Source: Planctomycetales bacterium (GTDB taxonomy: Bacteria > Planctomycetota > Phycisphaerae > SM23-33). Taken from it: a stretch of DNA of 64,000 nt. The stretch covers positions 1-64,000 of the forward strand of contig JAUWNJ010000017.1 of NCBI GenBank assembly GCA_030612725.1, given 5' to 3'. Shown piece after piece: positions 1 through 9,009 of the stretch. The notes under the pieces are model-generated. The model saw only the letters and a list, made by a program, of their open reading frames with translations. It was not told the DNA's origin and did no database searches. Position 1 is the stretch's first letter. Every line of letters starts with the position of its first letter. Both the position numbers and the translations under genes were made by a program.

Positions 1-329
1 AGGGGTCAGGAACCTTTTTTGGCGTCATGTTGCTTTCCTTTGTCTTTTCGCGGTCGCCCGCGAGTGCGAAGCGTCGCCTCCAAACCAAGCCGACGCGCTA
101 TCTTCGCAACCCAACCTTCCCCGCCGAACGGACGGGACCGCATAACGCACGTCCGCAAGGCTGCCAATTCCTCTTTTGTCTCCGATTATCGAATATCTGC
201 ATCCGGGCGTTTGCCCGGTTCAACACATGATAAATCATCCCACCGATAGATGCTCTGGGCCATCTTGGCATAACCAAATTCTACCAATCATAACACCAAA
301 AGCAACAAAAAAGGTTCCCGACCCCTTTA
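1..329. repeat. Inverted-repeat-bounded segment, possible RAYT/REP-type remnant
   Basis: The first 20 bases (AGGGGTCAGGAACCTTTTTT) recur as a near-perfect reverse complement at about 309-328 (AAAAAAGGTTCCCGACCCCT), one mismatch apart. They enclose about 290 bp with no recognisable gene; the 76-aa and 67-aa ORFs inside are low-complexity overlapping frames. From general knowledge, GGGGTCAGGAACC-type ends often flank REP-associated (Y1) transposase genes in planctomycetes and relatives. No transposase is visible here, so I infer a deletion derivative or non-autonomous copy. The element may continue to the left of the window. Confidence 0.5.
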
Positions 330-390
330 ACCCTGACCCCTTTAACCCCCTTTAACCTTGACCCCTTTAACCTCTGACCCCTTTAACCTC
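320..390. repeat. Short direct repeats of TGACCCCTTTAACC
   Basis: Four to five imperfect tandem copies of the unit (T)GACCCCTTTAACC lie directly after the right inverted repeat. They share the GACCCCTTTAA core of that end, so they look like repeated partial copies of the element terminus rather than a regulatory array. The spacing is irregular (14-18 bp) and there are no unique spacers, which excludes a CRISPR reading. Confidence 0.6.
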
Positions 391-507
391 AGTTCGATTC
401 GCCGAACTGTCTGATGTCAAGCCGCCCGCGTGTAGCGGTGATGCCTACCTGCTGGCAGACAAGCAATCCGCCGACTTGGGGAACAGCGACGACCTTGCCG
501 CTTCCCG

Positions 508-560
508 GTGATTCGACGAGGCTTACCACAGGTGATTCGACGAGGCTTACCACAGGCGGC
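508..560. repeat. Tandem copies of GATTCGACGAGGCTTACCACAGG
   Basis: Two adjacent 24-bp copies of TGATTCGACGAGGCTTACCACAGG are followed by a partial third (CGGCTCGAC). The same string reappears inside the hypothetical gene at 13.98 kb. It belongs to the dispersed TTCGAC...GCTCA/GCTTAC...CAGG family found throughout the window. No gene is supported around it; 391-939 otherwise holds no convincing ORF. Confidence 0.7.
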
Positions 561-738
561 TCGACTTTTCGGGGGAACGGCGAATTTTGGCCACAAGACC
601 ATAAAGCAATATAATATAGCACGCGGAAAGTAGATGAAGGGGGACGGTAGCCCGATTAAACAGAAGATACGCAACAGTCCGGCCGATATTCCTACCAGGG
701 TTGCACCATAAAACCGTAAGGAACGGGACATGTTCTTC

Positions 739-769
739 TTGACAACGGAATGTCTATCTATGCTAATAT
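739..769 (+). promoter_or_regulatory. Possible sigma-70 promoter upstream of the exopolysaccharide operon
   Basis: TTGACA at 739-744 and an extended -10 (TGC-TAATAT) at 761-769 lie about 170 bp before the GTG start of the export lipoprotein gene. The 19-bp spacer is longer than optimal, so the call rests on the exact -35 and the TGN extension. No other candidate was seen in the 939-bp leader. Confidence 0.35.
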
Positions 770-939
770 CACCAATTCGCCCTGCCTGCCTGCGTGACAG
801 GTGTTTGGAAGCGGGGGGCGTATCTGAAGATTATGAAGTGGCTGGAATGAGAAACCCGGCAAGTGTGTCGGTTTTGCGCCGTGCGTGAAGGTTGAGCGCG
901 GAGCGTAAGAACGCACACGCGATTTGAAAGGTCAGGCAA

Positions 940-2514
940 GTGGGTAATACAAGGCTATCGATTGTCGTTCTATTGTTGATGGTTGCAGCGGTGTTTATAC
1001 CTGGCTGCGATAATGAGATGGGATGGTGGAACTGGTTTGATCCGAGCAAGCCGGTCAAAGCGCCCAAGCAGGGAATGATCAATCCGATCTTCACCCAGGT
1101 CGGTCCGACCGATCTGACCATGGAGATGGTTCCCAATGCAGCCCCCCCGACACCGGCGGACCTGCAATACGTCGAGGAAGATTACGTCATAGGTCCGACA
1201 GATGTGTTGCGTATATCAGTACTGGACCTGCTCCAGGATGGTCTCGAAACGGTCGTGGAAAGACAGGTCAGTCATAGCGGTTTCGTTGAACCGTTATTGG
1301 CAGGGAAGGTAAAGGCTACAGGGTTGACCAAGGATGAGTTGACCGAGCGGATTAAGCAGGCATACCAGCCTGATATATTAAAAGACCCAAACGTGTCGGT
1401 AACGGTAGTGGCCCCACGTCAGAACGTATTCAGCATTCTGGGCGCGATTATGCGTCCGGGAACCTACGGTATTCTGCGAAGAGATTTTACGCTTCTTGAG
1501 GCATTGGCGCTGTCAGGGGACGTCAGCCAGGTTAACATTCCGTGGATTTATATTTATCGTCCCGCAAAGGGCGCGAAGCGGGTGGCGCCGTCGTCGGCAC
1601 CGACAGAACTTCCTCCTTTGCCGACGATTCCTTCCGCTCCTTCGTCCTCGGTCGAGTCCGGTGTCAAGCCGGCCATTATTACCAGTCCGGCGACGATGGA
1701 TGATAAAGCGACAAAGAAGGAGAAACTGGACGAACTCGCCAGGAGCATAGCCGGCGGCGCCGGTGCAGCAGACAAGAAATCATCGACAAGCGATTCCGAA
1801 CCTGTAACTGCTCCGTCCGACGGAACCGTCAAAACCAAAGCCCCCGACCTGAAACCCACCGCAACAATGTATTCATGGGTGTACTCAGACGGGCGGTGGG
1901 TGAGCGTCCCCCACACGACGGCGGACAAGGCGAGCCAGACCAGGATTGGAGAGGGTCAAAAGACCGAAAAAGATATATTCGGATGGGACAAGTACGACAT
2001 GTCGAAGATGTCGCGTATCATTGCTATCGACCTTCCTCGCCTCAAGGCCGGCGACCCGGCAGTGAACATCATCATCCGCGACAAAGACATCGTCCACATT
2101 CCGTCACTGGAGGTCGGTGAGTTTTACGTTATGGGCGAAGTGCTCCGCCCCGGCGTGTACAGTCTCACTGGTCGGCGTATAACGGCCAAGATGGCGGTAG
2201 CGGCGGCGGGAAACCTCGGTCCGCTGGCCTGGCCTAATAATTCAATCCTCATCCGTCGAATCGGGCGCGATAAGGAGCAGACGATCCCATTGAAACTTCA
2301 GGATATTTTCCACGGCAGGGAGCCGGACGTTTTTCTTAAACCAAACGACGTAATCGCCGTAGGAAGTTATTGGGCGGCGACGCCCCTGGCCGTTTGGAGA
2401 AATGCGTTTCGGTTAACTTACGGATTCGGATTCATCTATGACCGCAACTACTCCGAGTACGAGTTCGAAATACCGCTCATCTCGCCTAATAGCAAAATGA
2501 GACCACAGTGGTAG
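940..2514 (+). CDS. Polysaccharide export lipoprotein with SLBB domains (Wza-like)
   Basis: This 524-residue protein starts at GTG with a lipoprotein signal (VAAVFIPGC lipobox near residue 23). After a short linker it carries a polysaccharide biosynthesis/export domain at about 75-160, beginning around YVIGPTDVLRISVLD, and a first soluble ligand-binding beta-grasp motif (ILGAIMRPGTYGI). A low-complexity Ser/Pro/Lys-rich insert covers about 210-330, and a second SLBB motif (YVMGEVLRPGVYSL) lies near 395. The family forms the outer-membrane or periplasmic channel for exopolysaccharide export. It is the first gene of the exosortase/EPS operon and acts with the Wzz/BY-kinase-like protein at 9009. 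The long disordered insert between the two SLBB units is unusual for Wza. Confidence 0.9.
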   Translation: MGNTRLSIVVLLLMVAAVFIPGCDNEMGWWNWFDPSKPVKAPKQGMINPIFTQVGPTDLTMEMVPNAAPPTPADLQYVEEDYVIGPTDVLRISVLDLLQDGLETVVERQVSHSGFVEPLLAGKVKATGLTKDELTERIKQAYQPDILKDPNVSVTVVAPRQNVFSILGAIMRPGTYGILRRDFTLLEALALSGDVSQVNIPWIYIYRPAKGAKRVAPSSAPTELPPLPTIPSAPSSSVESGVKPAIITSPATMDDKATKKEKLDELARSIAGGAGAADKKSSTSDSEPVTAPSDGTVKTKAPDLKPTATMYSWVYSDGRWVSVPHTTADKASQTRIGEGQKTEKDIFGWDKYDMSKMSRIIAIDLPRLKAGDPAVNIIIRDKDIVHIPSLEVGEFYVMGEVLRPGVYSLTGRRITAKMAVAAAGNLGPLAWPNNSILIRRIGRDKEQTIPLKLQDIFHGREPDVFLKPNDVIAVGSYWAATPLAVWRNAFRLTYGFGFIYDRNYSEYEFEIPLISPNSKMRPQW

Positions 2515-2639
2515 TCTTTTTGCGGCGTACGAGGATAGGTCGTCGAATGGTTTGTTTCTTTGCCGAAAACCTTTGCTGCCCGCTTTTGTCCAAGCTTCAG
2601 CGAGTGGGTGCCGGCGACAATAGAGGATGCTAATCTTCC

Positions 2640-3608
2640 ATGACGAAGTTTTCCGGGAAAACCGGTTCAGATACACAGGTTTCGGCCGGTAGCCTTGCCG
2701 AGATGGTCCAGCCTGACCAAACTATCGGGTTCGCCGATAGTTTCGGGCGCGAGACGCTGGTAAAAATTGGCGTTCTGACCATATTGCTGGTTGCGCTGCA
2801 CTTCAAACTTCTGGATGTGATGGCCCGGAAATGGGTCAGCGATTCCAATTGGACTCACGGATTTATCATCCCACTGTTCAGCCTCTACCTGCTTTATGCC
2901 CGTCGGATTGAGTTGTACGCCGCCAGGAGGAAAGTCTGTATTTTGGGTTTGGTGCTGATGCTTCTGGCAATGGTGGCGGAGGTGATAGCGATCCTGCGTG
3001 TCCACAATCACTGGTTGGCGCAGATGAGCATGGTGGTAATGCTCTTCGGATTGGTGCTGTATCTCGGCGGGTGGTCGGTAATACGAATCACCTGGTTGCC
3101 GATATTGTTCCTGATGTTTGCTTTACCCATCCCGGAGCTGCTCTATTCGCGTATAGCCGTACCGTTGCAGAACATCGCTGCTGCCGGCGCGGTAATAATC
3201 CTTAAGGTTCTGGGTGTGGATATTACCAGTAATCAGAGTGCGCTTGACATCATCAGTCGCACCGGCGTTACCCACGGCCTGACTGTGGCTGAGGCGTGCA
3301 GCGGGATGCGGTTGCTTATGGCGTTCTGCGCTCTTGGCGTTGCAATGGCGTATCTCGATTATAAACCTGTTTGGCAGAGGATTATCCTGGTGGCGGCTGC
3401 TGTTCCAATCGCTGTGTTCTGCAACGTTCTCCGCGTGGCGATTACCTGTTGGATGTACTACATTGATAAACCGGAACTGGGTCAGGATTTCATGCATACC
3501 TTTACGGGGGTGCTCATGCTGATTCCGGCATTTGGTTTGCTTTGGATGCTTAGCTGGATACTGCATCATGTTTTCGTGGAGGAAGAGCACGAGGAGACGG
3601 ATTCGTGA
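2640..3608 (+). CDS. Exosortase (EpsH/XrtA-type membrane transpeptidase)
   Basis: This polytopic 322-residue protein has about eight hydrophobic helices. The three family catalytic residues are visible: Cys220 in AEACSGMRLL, Arg265 in NVLRVA and His286 in MHTFTG. Exosortases process PEP-CTERM tails at the inner membrane and are normally encoded with exopolysaccharide genes, as here. The gene overlaps the next by four bases (GTGA), indicating translational coupling to the EpsI-like protein. A probable substrate, a PEP-CTERM protein, is encoded at 46905 in the same window. The exact exosortase subtype cannot be decided by eye. The ATG at 2640 has only a weak ribosome-binding site. Confidence 0.93.
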   Translation: MTKFSGKTGSDTQVSAGSLAEMVQPDQTIGFADSFGRETLVKIGVLTILLVALHFKLLDVMARKWVSDSNWTHGFIIPLFSLYLLYARRIELYAARRKVCILGLVLMLLAMVAEVIAILRVHNHWLAQMSMVVMLFGLVLYLGGWSVIRITWLPILFLMFALPIPELLYSRIAVPLQNIAAAGAVIILKVLGVDITSNQSALDIISRTGVTHGLTVAEACSGMRLLMAFCALGVAMAYLDYKPVWQRIILVAAAVPIAVFCNVLRVAITCWMYYIDKPELGQDFMHTFTGVLMLIPAFGLLWMLSWILHHVFVEEEHEETDS

Positions 3609-4480
3609 CGGGCGTAAACGATCAAACCGATAAAGTTTCGCCCCCGTCGCAAACCCGTCAAGGACGGATACATTTCGCCCTTGCTGCCGGGATGCTCCTT
3701 GTTGCTGCGGTCGTGTGGAATATCGTGCTGGTAGGCAAGTATTTTGCCAAGAAGCCCGTCCCGCCACCGGAAAATGCTCAATTCGATAACCATCGCCTGG
3801 TAAATTTTCCCGAAAAAATAGGGCCTTATATCCTTGCTGCTGACGGAGAGTTGTCCAAGGACAATGAGACTGACGGTGAACCTGACGGTCTGCTCATAAT
3901 GCGCGACGACGACCTGGAGACGCTCGGAACCCTGCGCCATGATATGAACTGGTACTACATGGCCCTTTACCGTGATACGCGTGCTGGTCCGGGGGGTGCC
4001 GGTCGGCTTATCCGGCTTGATATCACCTATTACACAGGTTTGCTTGAGGCTGTACCGCACATTGGTGAGCGATGTATCGTTGCCGGTGGCGGAACGATTG
4101 ATTATAGCCAGTGCAAACCGGTACCGGTGAATCTGTTACCTTTGTCGTCGAAGTGGGATCAATGGCAGAACATCAAGGTGTACCGCACTACCTACGAGAT
4201 TCGCCAGAAAGACGGTGTTGTTACACGGGCATCGCAATATCACATTTTCAGCATGAACGGTGAACCGATCTACGATTGGATGAAAGTCCGATGGAAGATG
4301 GGAGCATTGTCCCTGAAGTACTGTTACTTTGCAAAAATCCAGGTAGCGACGCAGGCTCCTGAATCGGACGTAAAAAAAAGCGACGATATTTGCGGGGAGT
4401 TCATCAGGTATGTATTACCGGAGGTTCTTCAGTTCCTCGCGTCGCCCGATGATGTAAAAAAACTGGGAGATAGGGACTAG
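3605..4480 (+). CDS. EpsI-like exosortase-associated protein (DUF3485)
   Basis: The 291-residue protein starts at a GTG that overlaps the exosortase stop. It has one N-terminal membrane helix (about residues 20-40) and a soluble domain with the look of EpsI/DUF3485 proteins: FPEKIGPYILA, then YYMALYRDT and LDITYYTGL, where EpsI has a membrane-facing beta-rich domain. Position directly after exosortase supports the assignment. It may help the exosortase act or process its own cargo; the biochemical role is unknown. The last codons GAC-TAG belong to an AGGGACTAG repeat, so the C-terminus (…GDRD) has probably been changed by a repeat insertion. Confidence 0.78.
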   Translation: MTGVNDQTDKVSPPSQTRQGRIHFALAAGMLLVAAVVWNIVLVGKYFAKKPVPPPENAQFDNHRLVNFPEKIGPYILAADGELSKDNETDGEPDGLLIMRDDDLETLGTLRHDMNWYYMALYRDTRAGPGGAGRLIRLDITYYTGLLEAVPHIGERCIVAGGGTIDYSQCKPVPVNLLPLSSKWDQWQNIKVYRTTYEIRQKDGVVTRASQYHIFSMNGEPIYDWMKVRWKMGALSLKYCYFAKIQVATQAPESDVKKSDDICGEFIRYVLPEVLQFLASPDDVKKLGDRD

Positions 4481-4520
4481 GGACTAGGTTTTAGGGACCG
4501 GGGAAAAACTGAAAAAGTCG
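4471..4520. repeat. AGGGACTAGGGACTAGG dispersed repeat (copy 1)
   Basis: TAGGGACTAGGGACTAGGTTTTAGGGACCGGGGAAAAACTGAAAAA is one of at least seven copies of a GGGACTAGG / AAAAACAGAA element in the window. This copy overlaps the 3' end of the EpsI-like gene and supplies its stop codon. It is followed by CAATCAGCAATCAGCAATAA, another simple repeat seen near 49.3 kb. Confidence 0.8.
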
Positions 4521-4560
4521 AAGCGGCAATCAGCAATCAGCAATAACGATAGGATAAATC

Positions 4561-7500
4561 ATGGCGAAGAAAAAACGACTTAACAAGAAGATGATAATCA
4601 TTCTGGCGTCGATTGGCGCGGTGATATTGATTGGGGGGATCGGCTTTTGGATTTGGAGGCAGCCCGAAGACCCGAAGGTGTACGCATCCAGGGCCGAGGC
4701 CTTCTTGAAGGAAGGAAAGTATAAATCCGCCGCTCACAACTATCGCATCGCTGCCGACGTATCCGATAATGACAACCCCGACAAGCCTGAATACTATCTG
4801 TCTTGGGCCAAGGTGTTGCTGGAGTGGAGACAGAAGGACAAAACTCTCGGAGAAAGCGCCAGGAACGATAATCTTAGTAACGCCCTGGGCGCTTTGCAGA
4901 GGGCGATGCTCTTCAAACCGGACTTCATCGAGGCCCAACGGCTCCTTACCAAGTGGGAGTACGGGATGTATTGGACTCGTGATTACAAGAAGTGTATTGC
5001 CGCCAGCAATAGACTGCTGGAGTTGGTTCCCGACGACCACGAGGTTCTGTATCAGCGGGCAATGGCTTATATGCAATTGGCGAAGGACGATCCGGAATCG
5101 CTTAAGTCAGCGACGAAAGACTTCCAGAGGCTCGTCGAAATCGCCGGCGACCAGGAAATTTATTGGCTTAGATTGATACAAGCCCGTCTTGTAAGCCAGG
5201 AACCCGACCGCTACGAACAGGCGGAAAAAACCTTCGAAGAAGCGATTGAAGCCAATAAAGACTCAGCCAGTCTCCGCATCAATTACGCGCAGTTTCTACT
5301 GCAACGGAAACGCGAAACCAAAGCGGTGAAACTGCTTCATGATATTGCTGACCCCAAGTTCGGGGCGACGGGTTATCTGGCACTGGCTTCGTACCATCGT
5401 CAAAAGCGGGACCTTGACCAGGCCGTTCCGAATTACAAGAAGGCCATCGGAGTTGAACCCACCGATTATCGTGGTTATTCCGAACTGGCGCGAATCTATA
5501 CGATGCGCAAGGAACAGGCCGAGGCCGAGGTCATTCTGAAAAAGGGACTCGACGAGATAAGAAAAAATAAAAAGGCGGACCTCAAAGGCGCAAAGTTACA
5601 GAATTATCGCGTTGGTATAGTGTTGTTGGATCATCAACTCTGCGACATCCTGCTTGACGGCCTGGAAACGAGCAGTAACAAAGAAAAAACCATTCAGGCA
5701 GTTAGAGACATGCTCAAGGAGATACAGGATACCGCCGCTGACAGCCCGCTTGCCTCCAGGATCGAACCCTATGTTAACAAGATCGAGGGGCGTCTGGCGC
5801 TGGTCAATGACGATTTGATAAAGGCTGAAAAACTCCTCCGAAAGGCCTTCGACTCCTTCAGGACGCTTGATGGTCGGGCTTATATCGATATCACAACAGC
5901 AAACTTGCTCATTAATCTTTACAAACAACTCGGTGAGACCGGTGAATCACAGCAAATTGTTGCCCGCGTTACGCAAAACAGGAAGAAAAGCCCGTCGTCG
6001 CTAATGGCAATGGTGAGGTTGCACATTGATGCCCGTCAGTACGAACAGGCCCAGCGATCACTTCAGTTAATGCTAGAAGAAACTCGCACCGAAGCGCTGG
6101 TGTCTATCCAGGTAGCACTGGATGCCGTCATGGGACGGGGGAAACGCATTCCATCCGAACTGAAGAATCTGGACCCGTTGGCAGTGCAATTGTTCCATCG
6201 ACGTGCACAGCAACTCTGGCTTCAAGGCGAGCAGGTATCCGCTATTCAGATACTTTCGGACATTCTGTCCAGGCAACCTAAAAACCTCAACGTAATGGTC
6301 CAGATAATAACGTGGCACAAAATGCGCAAGGAGATTGCCCAGGCAAACGAAGCACTCGCCCACGCCCGTCAGGTCTATAAAGACAATCCCAGGGTGCTGA
6401 AGCAACTGTCGCTACTGATGGAGACAGATCCTGACAAACGACTGGAACAGTTTCTGGCGATGGCGTCAGCGGAGACTGACCCGGTCCGGAAGGCGCTGCG
6501 CAAGGCCGATGTCTATCGTTCATTCGGGAAGGAGAAAAAGTTTCTCGAATATCTCGCCGTTGCCGAGGACAAGGACCCCAAAAACCCAACCGTTATCCGT
6601 CAGCGGTTTGCGTATGCCCTCATTAAAAAGGATTGGGAAAAGGCCCGGAAGTACGCTGACACCGCAGCGAAAAATAATATCGATGCCGTCGGAGGAGCTA
6701 CGTTCCGGGCGCAACTGGCCTTCGGACGCAAACAGTGGGACGAGGCTATTGGTTTTCTCCAGGAGGCGCTTCGCGTTCGCCCCCGTTTCAGTCGTGCTCA
6801 CTCGCTCATGGGCGATTGCTACATGGCCAAAGGTGAAATCGAACAGGCAAGGAAACAGTACGAGTCCGCCTATTCTCAGAATCCCTCCGACATCAGTGCG
6901 CTCAAAGGAATGATCTACGTCAGCACAGCAACCGGAAATGCCGCCGATTATGCCCGTTGGGTCAAACAGGCATATAAGTTCGCTCCGCAGGACACGCGGA
7001 TCAGAGAGGCGTATCTGCGCCTCCAAAGCGACCCGGAAGAGGTAATCAAATACCGCGAACAAATCGCCAAAACCCAACCCAAAAACATGGTCAACCTCTC
7101 TCGCCTGGCGACGCTTTACGAACAGACCGGACGGATACCCCAGTCCGAGGAAGTCTTCCGTACGATGGTGAATATTTCCGGCGGGAATCCGGTAACGGTC
7201 GGAACACTGGCCGAATTCCTCCGCCGAAGAAAACGCGACGTCGAAGCGAGAAGCATGTTGGCAAGCTACGCCGCAAAGGCGACCGATAAGGTGGCTGCTT
7301 ATCTGGTGTGGGGCGGTTACCTCGAAAAGGGAGGCGGGAGCGAACAGGCAGAAGCAGTGTACAAAAAGGCCGTCGCTGCCGACCCGAAGGACTCACGAGG
7401 ATACCTCGGAACCGCTCGCTTCAATGCGCGTCACAGACGTTGGCTCCAAGCCGCCGAAAATCAACAGAAATTCATCCAGATCGAAGGCGAAGAAACGTCC

Positions 7501-9009
7501 CCACAGGAAAGAAAACAGCTGATCGCTTACCTGATCAACGCAAAGAAACTCGACGATGCGGAAAAGAAAATTGACCAGAGATTACAGAAAGACCGAACCG
7601 ACGTGGGAATGTTGACGCTGAAGGCGTTGCTTTATTTCAATCGCAAGGATTATACCAAGGCAAAGGAAATCCTGGGCAATATACTGAAGATTCGCTCCGA
7701 TTACGTTCCCGCCCTGGTACGTCGGGCCGACGTACATCTCGTCGAAGGAAACAGGGACCTGGCAGTGGCGGATTTGGAATCGGCCAAACGGTTGGGCGCC
7801 GCACCGATAGACGTGATGCGCCTGGCCGGTCTGTACGAAAAAATGAACCGTGTCGATGACGCCATTAGTGTCCTGCAGGGCTTGTTGTCTGATAACCCGC
7901 AGAACGACGTTCTCCTGAAATCTCTGGTCAGATTGTACGGACGCAGTCAGCGGTGGTCATCGCTGGAAAGAATACTGGATGTAGGAAAAAAGGCTTATCC
8001 GAATGACATGTTCTATCCGCGTAACGAAGCCGAAATGTGGCTCCGAAGAAAGGTCCCTTCCAAGGCCGTTACGATTCTCACCGAAGCGGCGAAACGAGCG
8101 CCAAATGATACCGGCATCGCCTTCTTCAGAATGCGTGCTCTGGTAGCAACAGGTATGTTCGATGATGCAATAGCCGCCGGTAAAAAACTTCGCAGTAATA
8201 AAGATATTGCCCCGTCCGTAATGGCTGTTACGGCGTTGGCGCTGGCGAAGTCCAATCGTCATTCTGCTGCGGATGCGGAGTTTGCATCAGCAGTAAAATC
8301 AAGCAAATCCGACGGGCAACTCCTGTTCGTGCTTCAACGGGTCCGAGAAGCCTATCCGCCCGCCCATGCCGTCGAAAAACTTAAACTCCTGCTCAAGATT
8401 AAACCAGACAACCCGCAGATATATTATGCGATAGGCGACGCACTGTTCAGTCAGGAAAAACTCAAGCTCGCCGCCGAGTATTTCAATAAGGCCTTGGCCG
8501 GCGCTAAAACAGACACCCAAAAGACGGTTCTCATGGGGAGATTGGGAATCGTTTATTTCCGTACAGGTAAGTTCGCTGATAGTCTGCGGATGTACAAAGA
8601 GACCCTGAAAATAAATCCCAAAAACGCTCAGGTGCTGAATAATCTTGCCTGGTTACTGGCCCATGATATGAATAAACCCGACCAGGCTTTACCATATGCC
8701 CAAAAAGCGTGTAAACTGGTGCCCGATAGTAGCGAGTGCCTGGATACCTACGGATATGTTCTGATGCGGAGTGGTAAGTATAATGAAGCCCTGGACGCGT
8801 TGAGCCGATCTGTCGATATACGGGCGACGCCGGCTAACAGGTTGCATTTGGGCGAAGTTTACGAGAAAATGAATCGCAAAAGCGATGCGTTTCGTCAATA
8901 TCAGTCTGGGTGGGAACTCGTCAAGGACGATCCCAAAAATAAATATTACCGGGAATTGCGCGAAGCCATTAAGAGGCTTGGTGGTACGCCCGGCGGGAGT
9001 ACCGAATAA
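4561..9009 (+). CDS. Giant TPR protein of the PEP-CTERM/exosortase locus (PrsT-like)
   Basis: The 1482-residue protein has a basic N-terminus, one membrane helix (about 11-31, MIIILASIGAVILIGGIGFW) and then almost continuous tetratricopeptide repeats to the end, for example YKSAAHNYRIAADV, WDEAIGFLQEALRVRP and YNEALDALSRSVDIR. TPR scaffolds of similar size accompany many exosortase loci (PrsT family) and are thought to organise polysaccharide or protein export. Here the anchor looks like a single transmembrane helix, not a lipoprotein signal. The stop overlaps the next start by one base (TAATG), so the two are co-translated. Function is inferred from architecture and context only. Confidence 0.85.
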   Translation: MAKKKRLNKKMIIILASIGAVILIGGIGFWIWRQPEDPKVYASRAEAFLKEGKYKSAAHNYRIAADVSDNDNPDKPEYYLSWAKVLLEWRQKDKTLGESARNDNLSNALGALQRAMLFKPDFIEAQRLLTKWEYGMYWTRDYKKCIAASNRLLELVPDDHEVLYQRAMAYMQLAKDDPESLKSATKDFQRLVEIAGDQEIYWLRLIQARLVSQEPDRYEQAEKTFEEAIEANKDSASLRINYAQFLLQRKRETKAVKLLHDIADPKFGATGYLALASYHRQKRDLDQAVPNYKKAIGVEPTDYRGYSELARIYTMRKEQAEAEVILKKGLDEIRKNKKADLKGAKLQNYRVGIVLLDHQLCDILLDGLETSSNKEKTIQAVRDMLKEIQDTAADSPLASRIEPYVNKIEGRLALVNDDLIKAEKLLRKAFDSFRTLDGRAYIDITTANLLINLYKQLGETGESQQIVARVTQNRKKSPSSLMAMVRLHIDARQYEQAQRSLQLMLEETRTEALVSIQVALDAVMGRGKRIPSELKNLDPLAVQLFHRRAQQLWLQGEQVSAIQILSDILSRQPKNLNVMVQIITWHKMRKEIAQANEALAHARQVYKDNPRVLKQLSLLMETDPDKRLEQFLAMASAETDPVRKALRKADVYRSFGKEKKFLEYLAVAEDKDPKNPTVIRQRFAYALIKKDWEKARKYADTAAKNNIDAVGGATFRAQLAFGRKQWDEAIGFLQEALRVRPRFSRAHSLMGDCYMAKGEIEQARKQYESAYSQNPSDISALKGMIYVSTATGNAADYARWVKQAYKFAPQDTRIREAYLRLQSDPEEVIKYREQIAKTQPKNMVNLSRLATLYEQTGRIPQSEEVFRTMVNISGGNPVTVGTLAEFLRRRKRDVEARSMLASYAAKATDKVAAYLVWGGYLEKGGGSEQAEAVYKKAVAADPKDSRGYLGTARFNARHRRWLQAAENQQKFIQIEGEETSPQERKQLIAYLINAKKLDDAEKKIDQRLQKDRTDVGMLTLKALLYFNRKDYTKAKEILGNILKIRSDYVPALVRRADVHLVEGNRDLAVADLESAKRLGAAPIDVMRLAGLYEKMNRVDDAISVLQGLLSDNPQNDVLLKSLVRLYGRSQRWSSLERILDVGKKAYPNDMFYPRNEAEMWLRRKVPSKAVTILTEAAKRAPNDTGIAFFRMRALVATGMFDDAIAAGKKLRSNKDIAPSVMAVTALALAKSNRHSAADAEFASAVKSSKSDGQLLFVLQRVREAYPPAHAVEKLKLLLKIKPDNPQIYYAIGDALFSQEKLKLAAEYFNKALAGAKTDTQKTVLMGRLGIVYFRTGKFADSLRMYKETLKINPKNAQVLNNLAWLLAHDMNKPDQALPYAQKACKLVPDSSECLDTYGYVLMRSGKYNEALDALSRSVDIRATPANRLHLGEVYEKMNRKSDAFRQYQSGWELVKDDPKNKYYRELREAIKRLGGTPGGSTE

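Noticed and set aside
19-249. 76-aa ORF inside the first inverted-repeat segment
   Set aside because: No ribosome-binding site, no domain, overlaps an alternative frame of similar length; more likely non-coding element interior.
320-390. Possible CRISPR array in the GACCCCTTTAACC repeats
   Set aside because: Units are too short, adjacent rather than spaced by unique spacers, and no cas gene is present.
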